Source: an uncultured Opitutales bacterium
GTDB lineage: Bacteria; Verrucomicrobiota; Verrucomicrobiia; Opitutales; Intestinicryptomonadaceae
DNA: 40,823 nucleotides
Reading direction: 5' to 3'
Assembly (NCBI GenBank): GCA_900548275.1
Contig: URJY01000019.1
Span: 1-40,823, forward strand
Shown here in pieces: positions 1 to 8,661 of this stretch (the first letter of the stretch is position 1; each line of letters begins with the position of its first letter). The position numbers and the translations under genes are program-made. The notes beneath the pieces were generated by a model. It made no database searches. It was not told the DNA's origin and saw nothing but the letters and a program-made list of their open reading frames with translations.

Positions 1-16
1 CCGAGGTATCACAACT

Positions 17-53
17 CCCGAACGAAGTTCGGGCGTCAAGGGCTTCGCCTTTG
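17..53. repeat. Two short tandem hairpins after smc
   Basis: A 7-bp perfect hairpin (CCCGAAC, loop GAA, GTTCGGG, 17-33) is followed by a second hairpin with one G-T pair (37-43 with 47-53, loop TTC). They lie just beyond the smc stop codon. No T-run follows in the smc direction, so they are not a convincing intrinsic terminator, though they could stabilise a 3' end. A similar AACTTCGTT-centred hairpin occurs near 32100. Confidence 0.45.
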
Positions 54-57
54 CTGC

Positions 58-3000
58 CTAACGGGCTACTTCTATTGTGGCTTCGGCTTCTTTTAGTCGC
101 ATAGAGATTAGGCGGGTTACGCCGCGCTCCTGCATTGTTACACCGAAGATTGTCTGGGCAGCCGACATCGTGCGCTTGTTGTGCGAAATGACGAGGAACT
201 GCGAATAGCGGGTAAACTCCTTGAGCAGGTCGGTGTACCGCCCGATGTTGGCGTCGTCAAGCGGCGCGTCAAGCTCGTCGAGCACACAGAAAGGACTGGG
301 CTTTACCATGTAAATGGCAAACAAAAGCGAAACGGCAGTCATCGTGCGCTGCCCGCCCGAGAGAAGCGAAAGGCTCTTGAGCACAGTTCCGGGGGGGCGC
401 GCGACAATCTCAATGCCGCTGTCGAGAACATCCTCGGTTTCGACAAGCTTCAGGTCGGCAGTGCCGCCGCCGAAGATTTTCTGGAAAGTGAACTGGAAAT
501 TCTTTTTTATCTGCTCGAACGTGTCGGAGAAAAGCTTCTGACTCGTGGCGTTGATTTCGTCGATGTCGGCGACAAGCGAATTTTTCGACGTCCACAAATC
601 GTCGGTCTGCTTTTTGAGGAAGTCGTAACGCTCCTTCAACTCGGCATATTCCTCGATTGCCACAAGATTTACGGCACCCATCGAGTTTATGCGCTCGCGC
701 AAATCGCGCACCTCGTCGTCGATTAGCGAGAAGTCGGTATTGTCCATTTCGGCGAAATCCGCCTCGGTTGGCTCGCCGCGCTCGCGCTTCTGCTTGGGGG
801 CGACCTCGCCGTCCTCAAGCTCGTCGAGCTTTACCTTCAGCTCGAACTCTTCGTCCGACTTCCAAAGCTCGGACTTCCAGTCGACCGACGCGACATCGGT
901 TTCATACTCGTTGAGAATGCGCTCGGCAATGTAGTCGAGCTTCGAACGAAGCTTTGCAATGCGCACGTCGAAGTCGTTTTTCTGGGCGTTGCTGCGCATA
1001 AGGGTTTCGCGCTCGCCCGTGAGGGACGCCTCGAACTCGGAAATGTTCCGCTCGCATTCGGTGAATTTCACGCGCTGCGCCTCGATTTCGCCGACCGACG
1101 CGGCAAGCGTTTCGGCGAGAGCCTGCGCGCGGCGTTGCTCGGAGAGCGTTTCGTCGTCGAACTTCGCCATCTGCTCGGAGATGGAGCGCGACTCCGCCGA
1201 ACGGCGTTCGATGAGAGTGCGCGTTTCGTTCTGCTGCTCGCGCAACGCGCCGAGCCCGCGCTCGAGACTTTCCAGACGCGAACGCTTCGAAGCAAGCTCA
1301 AGGCGCGTTTCGGAAACGACGGCATACTTCTGGTCTTTGCTTTCGCGCAACTCGGCAATTTCGCGCTCCTTCTGCTCGGCGACCTCGCGCGCCTGCGAAA
1401 TCGACTGCTCGGCTTTCGACAGAGCCTCGGTGGCGGCATTGAGCTTGTCCTGAGCCTCGAAGCGCGAATTTTCCATATCGGCAACGAGCGCGGTCTTCTT
1501 TTCAAGCTCCGCCGATTTTTCGGAAAGCGAAGCCGCAACGCCCGCAGTCTGCCCGTTTATCGAAGCGATTTCGCGCTTGATTTCGGCGGCGATATTCTTG
1601 CAGTTTTCAATGCCGCGCTCCGCCGAATCGAGAGCCGCATTGATTTCCATCGCGCTTTCGGTGAGCGCGGTAAGGGCTGAATTGTCGGCTTCGATTTCCT
1701 CCTTGAGGCGCTTGATTTCCTGATTGCGCAGGATGAAACTGCTTTCGGTGTCGCGCTTTTCGCCGCTCGCGGCATAGACGATTCCGCGCGGATCGAGCAT
1801 ACTGCCGTCGCGCGCGACAGCCAAAACGAATCTGAAATTTTTGTCGCCCGCCGCGAACGCCGCAAACGCCGCAATGTCCTCGCAGAAATAGCAACCCGCA
1901 AGCAGGTTCGCAGTGTATGGCTTGAGGTCTTCGCGCTCGGTTTTTACGATGTCGGAAGCCCCGAAAATCCCCGCGGGAAGCACCGCCGCCGTATCGCCGA
2001 AATTCGACTCCGAAATCTGGATGCACGCATTGCCCAAATTGCGCTCGCGCAATAGCGAAAGTGCCTGAGAAAGCTTGGACGAATCGTCGAGCACGACGGC
2101 GTCGAGAGCCGTTCCGAGCATAGTTTCGAACGCAGAAGTCCAACCGTCGGCAACCTCCACATTCTGGCTGACAATGCGCACGTTCGACGGGTCGATGCAC
2201 TCGGAAAGCCGCCCCTTTACAATCGCCTTTACGCCGTCCGAAAAGCCCTCCATCCGCGACTGGAAGTCGTTGAGAAGCCCGAGTCTTGCGCTTTTGCTCG
2301 CAAGCTGCCTGTCCATCTGCTGGATTTCCGCCTGCTTGTTGCGGTACTGCATACGCAGTTCCTCCGACCGCGACTGCGCTTCGGTGATGTCGGCTTCGGC
2401 GTTGCCGAGACGCTCGTTCGCGCTTTCGAGAGCCGCGTCAAGCTCGGCTTTGCGGTTTTCGAGCGCGACAGTCTCCTCCTTCAACTGGAAGATGGAGTCC
2501 GAAACGGCGGCATGGCGCACTTGGTACGACTTCAAATCCACTTCAAGCGTCGTACAATTCGAGCGCAGGCGCGTTATGGAACTTTCGTTCATCAGGGCGT
2601 CCTGCTTCGCGCGCGAAAGCTGCGTTTCGGCTTCGCGCAACTCGTTTTCGATTTCCGCAAGCTCCGCGCTCTGGCGGCGGAACACTTCGTCGTCGGCGGA
2701 AACAAGGTCGAGCTGCATCTGCTTTACTTCGGCATCGCCCTTCGCCCTGCCCTCGAGCGCGGCAAGCTGTTCGTTCAAAGACGAAAGCTCGGTGGAAAGC
2801 TGTTCGAGACGCTCGGCGAGGTCGCGCTTGCGCACGCCCGCGAACTCGCAGTTGCGCTCTGCCTGCTCCTTTTGCGAACGGATTTCGGCGGCCGCCTGAC
2901 GCATCTGCTCGAGCTGCGCGGCGCAATTTCCGCGCTCGGCGCGCATCTGCGAAAGCTTTTCCTCCGCCACCGACAGATTGCGCGTAAGCTCGAGAATTTC

Positions 3001-3759
3001 GGTCGAGAGTTTGTCGAGAGCCTCTTGGTCGGCTTTTAAATTCGCGTTGCGGTCGGAATAATTTTTTGCGTTCAGCGCAAGGTCGAGATGTTTGAGCCTA
3101 AAGCTCAGCCGCTTGTAGCGCAACGCCTTCGACGCCTGACGCTTGAGCGTGCCTATCTGCCTGCCGATTTCCTCGATTCTGTCGGTCGCGCGCGCGAGGT
3201 TCTGCTCTACGAGAGCAAGCTTGTTCAACGCCTCGCGCCGCTGCGTTTTGTATTTTGTAATGCCCGCCGCCTCTTCGAAAATCGAGCGGCGTTCGCCGGG
3301 GTTCGACGAAAGAATCTGGTCGATTTGCCCCTGCACCATAAACGAGTAGGAAACGCGCCCGACGCCCGTGTCCATAAACAGGTTCTGGATGTCCTTGAGT
3401 CGCGCGGGCTTGCCGTTTATGTAATAGTCGCTGCCGCCGTCGCGCACTACCCTTCGGGTAATTTCGACCTCGTTGAAGTTCGTGCCGAGCTGCCCTTCGC
3501 AGTCGGAAAAAAGCAGGCTGACTTCGCAAAGCGGCAGCGGCTTGCGCGTTTCCGTGCCCTGAAAGATTACGTCCTGCATCTTTCCGCCGCGCAACGCCTT
3601 TGCGCTCTGCTCGCCGAGCACCCAACGGATGGAATCGACAATATTGCTCTTGCCGCAACCGTTCGGTCCGACAATACAAGTGATTCCCGGGGTCAGGGGC
3701 ATCGTCGTTTTGTCGGCGAAGCTCTTGAATCCGTTGATTGTTACCTGCTTTAAATACAT
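58..3759 (-). CDS. smc: Chromosome segregation protein SMC
   Basis: This is a structural maintenance of chromosomes ATPase, which in bacteria works with ScpA/ScpB in chromosome compaction and segregation. The 1233-residue protein has the family layout: an N-terminal ATPase half with Walker A GPNGCGKSN (about residues 32-40), a long coiled coil, a hinge around residues 510-660 beginning GFSDGVKAIV, a second coiled coil, and a C-terminal ATPase half with the signature LSGGQRT and Walker B FCVLDELDAP. The length is usual for SMC. The ATG at 3759 is used because the protein opens with MYLKQVTINGFKSFA, the standard SMC N-terminus. It lies 7 bases downstream of the alaS stop, so it is probably the last gene of a leuB-alaS-smc transcript. 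No scpA or scpB is visible here. Identification is secure. Confidence 0.97.
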   Translation of the reverse strand: MYLKQVTINGFKSFADKTTMPLTPGITCIVGPNGCGKSNIVDSIRWVLGEQSAKALRGGKMQDVIFQGTETRKPLPLCEVSLLFSDCEGQLGTNFNEVEITRRVVRDGGSDYYINGKPARLKDIQNLFMDTGVGRVSYSFMVQGQIDQILSSNPGERRSIFEEAAGITKYKTQRREALNKLALVEQNLARATDRIEEIGRQIGTLKRQASKALRYKRLSFRLKHLDLALNAKNYSDRNANLKADQEALDKLSTEILELTRNLSVAEEKLSQMRAERGNCAAQLEQMRQAAAEIRSQKEQAERNCEFAGVRKRDLAERLEQLSTELSSLNEQLAALEGRAKGDAEVKQMQLDLVSADDEVFRRQSAELAEIENELREAETQLSRAKQDALMNESSITRLRSNCTTLEVDLKSYQVRHAAVSDSIFQLKEETVALENRKAELDAALESANERLGNAEADITEAQSRSEELRMQYRNKQAEIQQMDRQLASKSARLGLLNDFQSRMEGFSDGVKAIVKGRLSECIDPSNVRIVSQNVEVADGWTSAFETMLGTALDAVVLDDSSKLSQALSLLRERNLGNACIQISESNFGDTAAVLPAGIFGASDIVKTEREDLKPYTANLLAGCYFCEDIAAFAAFAAGDKNFRFVLAVARDGSMLDPRGIVYAASGEKRDTESSFILRNQEIKRLKEEIEADNSALTALTESAMEINAALDSAERGIENCKNIAAEIKREIASINGQTAGVAASLSEKSAELEKKTALVADMENSRFEAQDKLNAATEALSKAEQSISQAREVAEQKEREIAELRESKDQKYAVVSETRLELASKRSRLESLERGLGALREQQNETRTLIERRSAESRSISEQMAKFDDETLSEQRRAQALAETLAASVGEIEAQRVKFTECERNISEFEASLTGERETLMRSNAQKNDFDVRIAKLRSKLDYIAERILNEYETDVASVDWKSELWKSDEEFELKVKLDELEDGEVAPKQKRERGEPTEADFAEMDNTDFSLIDDEVRDLRERINSMGAVNLVAIEEYAELKERYDFLKKQTDDLWTSKNSLVADIDEINATSQKLFSDTFEQIKKNFQFTFQKIFGGGTADLKLVETEDVLDSGIEIVARPPGTVLKSLSLLSGGQRTMTAVSLLFAIYMVKPSPFCVLDELDAPLDDANIGRYTDLLKEFTRYSQFLVISHNKRTMSAAQTIFGVTMQERGVTRLISMRLKEAEATIEVAR

Positions 3760-3766
3760 CGTCCGC

Positions 3767-6439
3767 CTATTTTATCGCCGCCGCGTAGTCGGCGAAAACC
3801 TTTGCGAGTTCGGCTGAAGAACCGCCGCCCTGAGCGAAGTCGGGCTTGCCGCCGCCCTTGCCGCCGAGTTTGCCCGCAAGCTCGCGGACGATTTCGCCCG
3901 CCTTGTAGCCCGCCGCGATTGCGTCGGGCGAACAGAGCACGAGAACGGTCGCCTTGTCGCCGAACGCCGCGCCGAGAACAACCGCGCCGTCCGCGCGTTC
4001 CTTTATTGCGTCGACGGCAAGCGCGCGCATCGCCGCGGGATTTTCCGCCTCGACGACGCGAACCATAAACGGAATTTTTCCGTCGCGCAAAATTGCGTCG
4101 GTCGCCAAACTCTTTGCGAGCTTGCCCGCATTTTCCCTGCGGAAATTCTTCAGTTCCCTTTCAAGCTCGTTCTTTGCGTCGACAAGCTTCTTGAGGCGCA
4201 GTGCTGATTCGTCCGCCTTGCACGAAAGCGAGCGCGAAATTTCGCCGAGCATAGACTGCATTTTTTCGACGCGCTCCAAAGCCGCAACGCCCGCAACCGC
4301 CTCTATTCTGCGCGTGCCCGCCGAGATTGCGCCCTCGCCGAGAATTTTTATGAAGCCGATTTCGCCCATCGCCGAAACGTGCGTGCCGCCGCAAAGTTCC
4401 TTGCTGAAGCTGCCAACTTCGACCATTCGGACGACCGCGCCGTACTTTTCGGAGAACAACGCCATGCATTCGGGCGGAACTTCGTTGCGCGGAAGAACGC
4501 GCCAAGAGACGGGCTCGTTCATCAAAATTTTCGTGTTCGCCAAACGCTCTATTTCCCTGAGCTGCTCGGGTGTGGGTGCTTCGTAGTGGGTGAAGTCGAA
4601 ACGCAGGCGTTCGGCGTCGACGTACGAACCCGCCTGTCTGATGTGCGTGCCCAGCACTTGGCGCATCGCCCAGTGCAGAATGTGCGTCGCCGTGTGGTGG
4701 CGTTGAATCGCCCTGCGGCGCAGCATATCGACCGATACGACGACTTCGCGCCCTATCATATTCTGCGTGAACACGCCCTTGCGCACCTTGTGCAAAATGT
4801 GGTCGGCTTTGTCCGACTTCGTGTCGGTTACCTCGTGGGCAACGCCGTCGATTTCGATAAAGCCCGTATCGCCTACCTGCCCGCCCTTTTCCGCGTAGAA
4901 CGGAGTCTGCGGCAGAATGATGTAGTCGGCGTCCTCGTCCTCGAGAATCGCGCTGATTGTGGTCGTGAAATTCGAGAGGTTGTCGGAGCTGTAGCCGATG
5001 AACTGCGTTGCGTGCTCGGCTTCGGAAAGGTCGGATACGCTGATGACCTTGCGGGTCTGCGCCTCCCTTGCGCGCTTGCGCTGCTTTTCCATTTCGCGCT
5101 CGAAGCCCTCGGTGTCGACGGGCATATTGCGCTCGCGCGCGATAAGCTCGGTAAGGTCGATGGGAAAGCCGAAGGTGTCGTACAAAATGAACGCCTGTTC
5201 ACCGCTGATTTTCCCGTCGGTCGTGGTGATTCTGTCGAGAAGCTCGAGACCGCGGTCGAGCGTGCGCGCGAAGCTCGTTTCCTCGGCTTCGATTGTCTTT
5301 ACAATCATCTTGCGCTGCTCCTTGAGCTCGGGGAAATACGGCGACATCTTCTCGATGACGGGTTCGGTCAAACGCGTGAAGAAACCGCGCTCCAAGCCGA
5401 GACGCTTTCCGTACATAACCGCGCGGCGCAGAATGCGGCGCAAAACGTAGTTGCGCCCCTCGTTTCCGGGGATGATGCCGTCGGCAATCGAGAACGTAAG
5501 CGTTCTGATGTGGTCGGCGAGAACGCGGAAGACGCAGTCGGTAAGCTCCTGCGCCGACATATCGCGCGGGTCGCGCGGCAGCGAACCAGTGTACGTCTTG
5601 CCCGACATATGCGAAATGTATTTGAAGATGTCGGTAAACAGGTCGCTGTTGTAGTTGGATGCGAGTTTCGAAAAGTCGGTGAAGTTTTTCGTCGTGGCGA
5701 GTATGCCCGCGACGCGCTCGAAGCCCATCCCCGTGTCGATGTTCTTGTGCTTGAGCGGCTCGAACGTGCCGTCGGGGCGCGCATTGAACTGCATAAACAC
5801 CAAGTTCCAGATTTCGATGCAAAGCGGCGAACCCGCGTTGACAAGCGCGCCCTGCGTGTCGCCGTTCGGCGTCAAGTCCATATGGATTTCGGAACACGGA
5901 CCGCACGGGCCCGTTTCGCCCATCATCCAGAAATTGTCCTTTTTGCCGCACTTTTTAATGTGCACTTCGGGGTCGAGCCCGTACTTTTTGAAGACGTCGA
6001 CCCAGTAGCCGTACGCCTCCGAGTCGAACTCGGCGGGTTCGCCCTCGGCGGGCTCGTAAACCGTTGCGTAGAGGCGTTCCTTGGGGAACTTCCAGACATC
6101 AACCAGAAGCTCCCACGCCCAGTTTATCGCCTCTTTTTTGAAGTAGTCGCCAAACGACCAGTTGCCGAGCATTTCGAAAAACGTATGGTGGTACGTATCG
6201 AAACCCACGTCTTCAAGGTCGTTGTGTTTGCCGCCCGCGCGTATGCATTTTTGCGTGTCGGCGGCGCGCAGAAACGGATTTTTTTCCTCGCCCAAAAAGT
6301 AGGGGACAAACTGGTTCATCCCCGCGTTTGTGAAGAGCAGATTGGGCGATGTCGGCATCAAAGACGCCGACGGAACTATCGTGTGCCCCTTCGACTTGAA
6401 AAATTCCAGAAAACTTTTTCTAATTTCTGCGGATTCCAT
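3767..6439 (-). CDS. alaS: Alanyl-tRNA synthetase
   Basis: This class II aminoacyl-tRNA synthetase charges tRNA-Ala in the cytoplasm. The 890-residue protein has the full architecture: an N-terminal catalytic core (TNAGMNQFVPYFLG near residue 37, GETGPCGPCSEIH near residue 175), a tRNA-recognition region, an editing domain with the zinc-binding HHTATHILH motif and the later CGGTHV motif, and a C-terminal oligomerisation (C-Ala) region with a Gly-rich GGKGGGKPDFAQGGG stretch. The start MESAEIRKSFLEFF matches the usual N-terminus. It lies 16 bases after leuB and 7 bases before smc on the same strand, so co-transcription is likely. Nothing is truncated. Confidence 0.97.
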   Translation of the reverse strand: MESAEIRKSFLEFFKSKGHTIVPSASLMPTSPNLLFTNAGMNQFVPYFLGEEKNPFLRAADTQKCIRAGGKHNDLEDVGFDTYHHTFFEMLGNWSFGDYFKKEAINWAWELLVDVWKFPKERLYATVYEPAEGEPAEFDSEAYGYWVDVFKKYGLDPEVHIKKCGKKDNFWMMGETGPCGPCSEIHMDLTPNGDTQGALVNAGSPLCIEIWNLVFMQFNARPDGTFEPLKHKNIDTGMGFERVAGILATTKNFTDFSKLASNYNSDLFTDIFKYISHMSGKTYTGSLPRDPRDMSAQELTDCVFRVLADHIRTLTFSIADGIIPGNEGRNYVLRRILRRAVMYGKRLGLERGFFTRLTEPVIEKMSPYFPELKEQRKMIVKTIEAEETSFARTLDRGLELLDRITTTDGKISGEQAFILYDTFGFPIDLTELIARERNMPVDTEGFEREMEKQRKRAREAQTRKVISVSDLSEAEHATQFIGYSSDNLSNFTTTISAILEDEDADYIILPQTPFYAEKGGQVGDTGFIEIDGVAHEVTDTKSDKADHILHKVRKGVFTQNMIGREVVVSVDMLRRRAIQRHHTATHILHWAMRQVLGTHIRQAGSYVDAERLRFDFTHYEAPTPEQLREIERLANTKILMNEPVSWRVLPRNEVPPECMALFSEKYGAVVRMVEVGSFSKELCGGTHVSAMGEIGFIKILGEGAISAGTRRIEAVAGVAALERVEKMQSMLGEISRSLSCKADESALRLKKLVDAKNELERELKNFRRENAGKLAKSLATDAILRDGKIPFMVRVVEAENPAAMRALAVDAIKERADGAVVLGAAFGDKATVLVLCSPDAIAAGYKAGEIVRELAGKLGGKGGGKPDFAQGGGSSAELAKVFADYAAAIK

Positions 6440-6455
6440 AAAAAATCAAAAAATA

Positions 6456-7553
6456 TTAGAGTCTGTCAATGACCGCACGCTTCATTTGGTCGGTCGAAAC
6501 GGGTTCGATTCCGAACGCGATGTCGCCCGTGCGAACGCCCGAGCATACCGCGCCGCGAACCGCCTTTTCGATTTCCGCCGCAATTTCGTCCTGACCGAAC
6601 GAGTAGCGCATCATCAACGCCGCCGACAAAATCTGCGCGCACGGATTTGCAATGCCCTTGCCCGCAATGTCGGGGGCAGTGCCGCCCGCGGGTTCGTACA
6701 GGCCGAACTTCAATCCGAGCGAATTTTTGATGTCGCCAAGCGACGCGCTGCAAAGCATGCCGAGCGAACCGCAGATGACCGCCATTTCGTCGGAGAGAAT
6801 GTCGCCGAACATATTTTCGGTGAAGAAAACGTCGAACTGGTTGGGGTCGCGCGCAAGCTGCATTGCGGCGTTGTCGACGTACATATACTTCAGCTCGACC
6901 TCGGGGAAGTGCTTTTTGAAATATTCCGTTACCGTCTTGCGCCAGAGCACCGACGTTTCGAGAACGTTCGCCTTGTCGATGGAGCAGACTTTTTTGCCGC
7001 GCGCCATCGCAGTGTTGCCCGCGACCTCGGCAATGCGCTCGATTTCGCTTACGCGGTACATCATGGTGTCGCATGCGGCAAGCTGACCGTCGGGCTCGGT
7101 CCACGTCTTCTTTTCGCCGAAGTAGATGCCGCCGGTAAGCTCGCGAATGCACACGATGTCGATGCCGTCGGGAATGCGCTCCGACTTGAGCGGCGAAGCG
7201 TCGGTAAGCTGCGGATAGAGCAGTCCGGGGCGGATGTTGGCAAAGAGCTTGAAGATTTTGCGCAGGGGCAGAAGAGCCGCACGCTCGGGCTGTTCCGCGG
7301 GGGGAAGGTGTTCCCACTTGGGCCCGCCGACCGAACCGAAGAGGATGGCGTCGGAAGCCTTGCAAGTTTCTACTGTGGAGTCGGGGAGAGCCTTTCCGAA
7401 CTCGTCGATACCCGCGCCGCCGACCGCGCAAACCTTGTAGTCAAGAGTATGACCGTGTTTTTTGCACGCCACTTCGAGAACTTCGAGTGCCGCCTTCATT
7501 ACCTCGGGCCCGATGCCATCACCGGGCAGAACTGCGAATTTGAATGTAGACAT
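6456..7553 (-). CDS. leuB: 3-isopropylmalate dehydrogenase
   Basis: This enzyme oxidises 3-isopropylmalate with NAD to 2-oxoisocaproate, the third step of leucine biosynthesis. The 365-residue protein starts MSTFKFAVLPGDGIGPEV and has the isocitrate/isopropylmalate dehydrogenase fold. Visible motifs include the active-site ELTGGIYFG stretch, the metal- and substrate-binding NMFGDILSDE stretch, and the NAD-binding EPAGGTAPDIAGKGIANP stretch. An upstream in-frame ATG at 7619 would add 22 residues unlike the family, so the ATG at 7553 is chosen. leuA, leuC and leuD are not in the window, so leuB is separated from the rest of the pathway. It probably heads the leuB-alaS-smc unit, because the preceding gene ends at its own terminator. 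Confidence 0.95.
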   Translation of the reverse strand: MSTFKFAVLPGDGIGPEVMKAALEVLEVACKKHGHTLDYKVCAVGGAGIDEFGKALPDSTVETCKASDAILFGSVGGPKWEHLPPAEQPERAALLPLRKIFKLFANIRPGLLYPQLTDASPLKSERIPDGIDIVCIRELTGGIYFGEKKTWTEPDGQLAACDTMMYRVSEIERIAEVAGNTAMARGKKVCSIDKANVLETSVLWRKTVTEYFKKHFPEVELKYMYVDNAAMQLARDPNQFDVFFTENMFGDILSDEMAVICGSLGMLCSASLGDIKNSLGLKFGLYEPAGGTAPDIAGKGIANPCAQILSAALMMRYSFGQDEIAAEIEKAVRGAVCSGVRTGDIAFGIEPVSTDQMKRAVIDRL

Positions 7554-7617
7554 ATTTTCTCTATTATTAAATCTGTATGAACTCGGAATTAAACACCTTT
7601 GAAAGAATATTTCCAAC

Positions 7618-7651
7618 AAAAAAAGCGGGGGTATAAAACAACATCCCCCGC
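7618..7651 (-). terminator. Intrinsic terminator of the outer-membrane protein gene
   Basis: A GCGGGGG/CCCCCGC stem (7645-7651 with 7625-7631) with a 13-base loop is followed, in the minus direction, by seven T residues (7624-7618). It lies 20 bases past the stop of the gene at 7671. It separates the carbohydrate region from leuB. Confidence 0.8.
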
Positions 7652-7670
7652 CCGTCGCGGAAAGTCGGAA

Positions 7671-8561
7671 TTAAAGCTTGCAGCCCAAATGCACGAAAAA
7701 TACGGGTGCGGGGTCGCAGCTGTACTCGTCGGCAGAGTTTCCGCCCCGACGGAAGCAGAGTTTGCGGTAGACGTTTGCGCCCGCCGAGCCCGAAATGTAC
7801 AGGCGTTTGCCGATGTTGTATGTCGCGCCGACCGCTATGTTGACGAAGTTGTCGCCCACGGAACGCCTTACGCCGCCGTCCTTTTTCAGCCGAAAATACG
7901 AGTTGTCGTACTCGCCCGAAATGTTGAGCAGCAGCGAGGAATCGCCGAAAACGTCGTAAATGAGCGCGACGCCGTTTAGCGTGCGCAGACTCAACTTCTC
8001 GTCGATTTTCCAACGTAGGTAGCCGAGCGGAAGCGGCAGCCAAGTATTGTCCATTCTCGAAACCGCCATCATCCCGATTCCGAATGCGATGTTTTCGTCG
8101 ACGGCATATCCGACGCCGCCGCCCGCGATGAGCCTGCCTCCGTCGGACAAGTCCGCGCCCTCCTCCGCAGCGAATCCGCCGCGCGCCGCGCCGAAGACGC
8201 TCCACTTGCGGTCTATCGAGTACGAGTAAAACGCGTTCGCGGAAAAATCGTTTGTGTCCGAAAAGGGCGACGTATGCGAGAAGTCGAAGCGCGAGCGTTC
8301 CCATCCCGCGGAGATGTCGAATGCGTGTCTGCTGCGCGCCGCCTGAAGCTTCACGACCGCCGCAGTTTTATACACGCCGAGAGTTCCGCCGTCGCCGCCG
8401 TAAACGCCGCTCGGAATCGACACCGATTCCATAACGTCGGCGGTTATGCCCATATGCCAGTCGGAGACGATTTGGTCGAAGAAGCTCGAGCCAGCCACGA
8501 CCTGCGCGAACGACGCGCACGCCGCCGCCGCGAAAAATGCAAACGCAAAAACTTTTTTCAT
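7671..8561 (-). CDS. Outer-membrane beta-barrel-like protein (possible DUF6268-type)
   Basis: This 296-residue protein has a clear Sec signal peptide (MKKVFAFAFFAAAACASFAQ). A series of alternating polar/hydrophobic strands with Gly and aromatic residues follows, for example SIDRKWSVFGAARGGF, GGRLIAGGGVGYAV and VNIAVGATYNIGKRLYISG. This is the pattern of an outer-membrane beta-barrel. It resembles barrel proteins common in Verrucomicrobiota and Planctomycetota (DUF6268 is the nearest family I can suggest), but no catalytic motif is visible and the last residue is Leu rather than the usual aromatic. It lies 100 bases downstream of the large glycoside hydrolase gene, with a possible terminator between them. 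Function is unknown. A porin-like or surface role is inference. Confidence 0.6.
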   Translation of the reverse strand: MKKVFAFAFFAAAACASFAQVVAGSSFFDQIVSDWHMGITADVMESVSIPSGVYGGDGGTLGVYKTAAVVKLQAARSRHAFDISAGWERSRFDFSHTSPFSDTNDFSANAFYSYSIDRKWSVFGAARGGFAAEEGADLSDGGRLIAGGGVGYAVDENIAFGIGMMAVSRMDNTWLPLPLGYLRWKIDEKLSLRTLNGVALIYDVFGDSSLLLNISGEYDNSYFRLKKDGGVRRSVGDNFVNIAVGATYNIGKRLYISGSAGANVYRKLCFRRGGNSADEYSCDPAPVFFVHLGCKL

Positions 8562-8601
8562 AATTCCGAAAATTCAACGACCGCCCCGCCGAACTGTCAA
8601 C

Positions 8602-8635
8602 AAAATGCGGCGCGCGGACAGTCCGCACACCGCAT
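8602..8635 (-). terminator. Possible terminator after the large glycoside hydrolase gene
   Basis: A composite hairpin pairs ATGCGG (8605-8610) with CCGCAT (8630-8635) and, inside it, GCGGAC (8614-8619) with GTCCGC (8621-8626). In the minus direction it ends in TTTTG. The T-run is short, so termination may be partial and the downstream gene may be read through. Confidence 0.45.
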
Positions 8636-8661
8636 CAAAACGGGATGGATGTTATCCGAAT

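Noticed and set aside
1..57. Hairpins after smc as an intrinsic terminator
   Set aside because: There is no T-run after them in the direction of smc transcription. They are recorded as hairpins only.
4379..6472. Plus-strand open frame of 697 codons opposite alaS
   Set aside because: It is antisense to a certain alaS gene, with Arg/Val/His-rich, non-family sequence.
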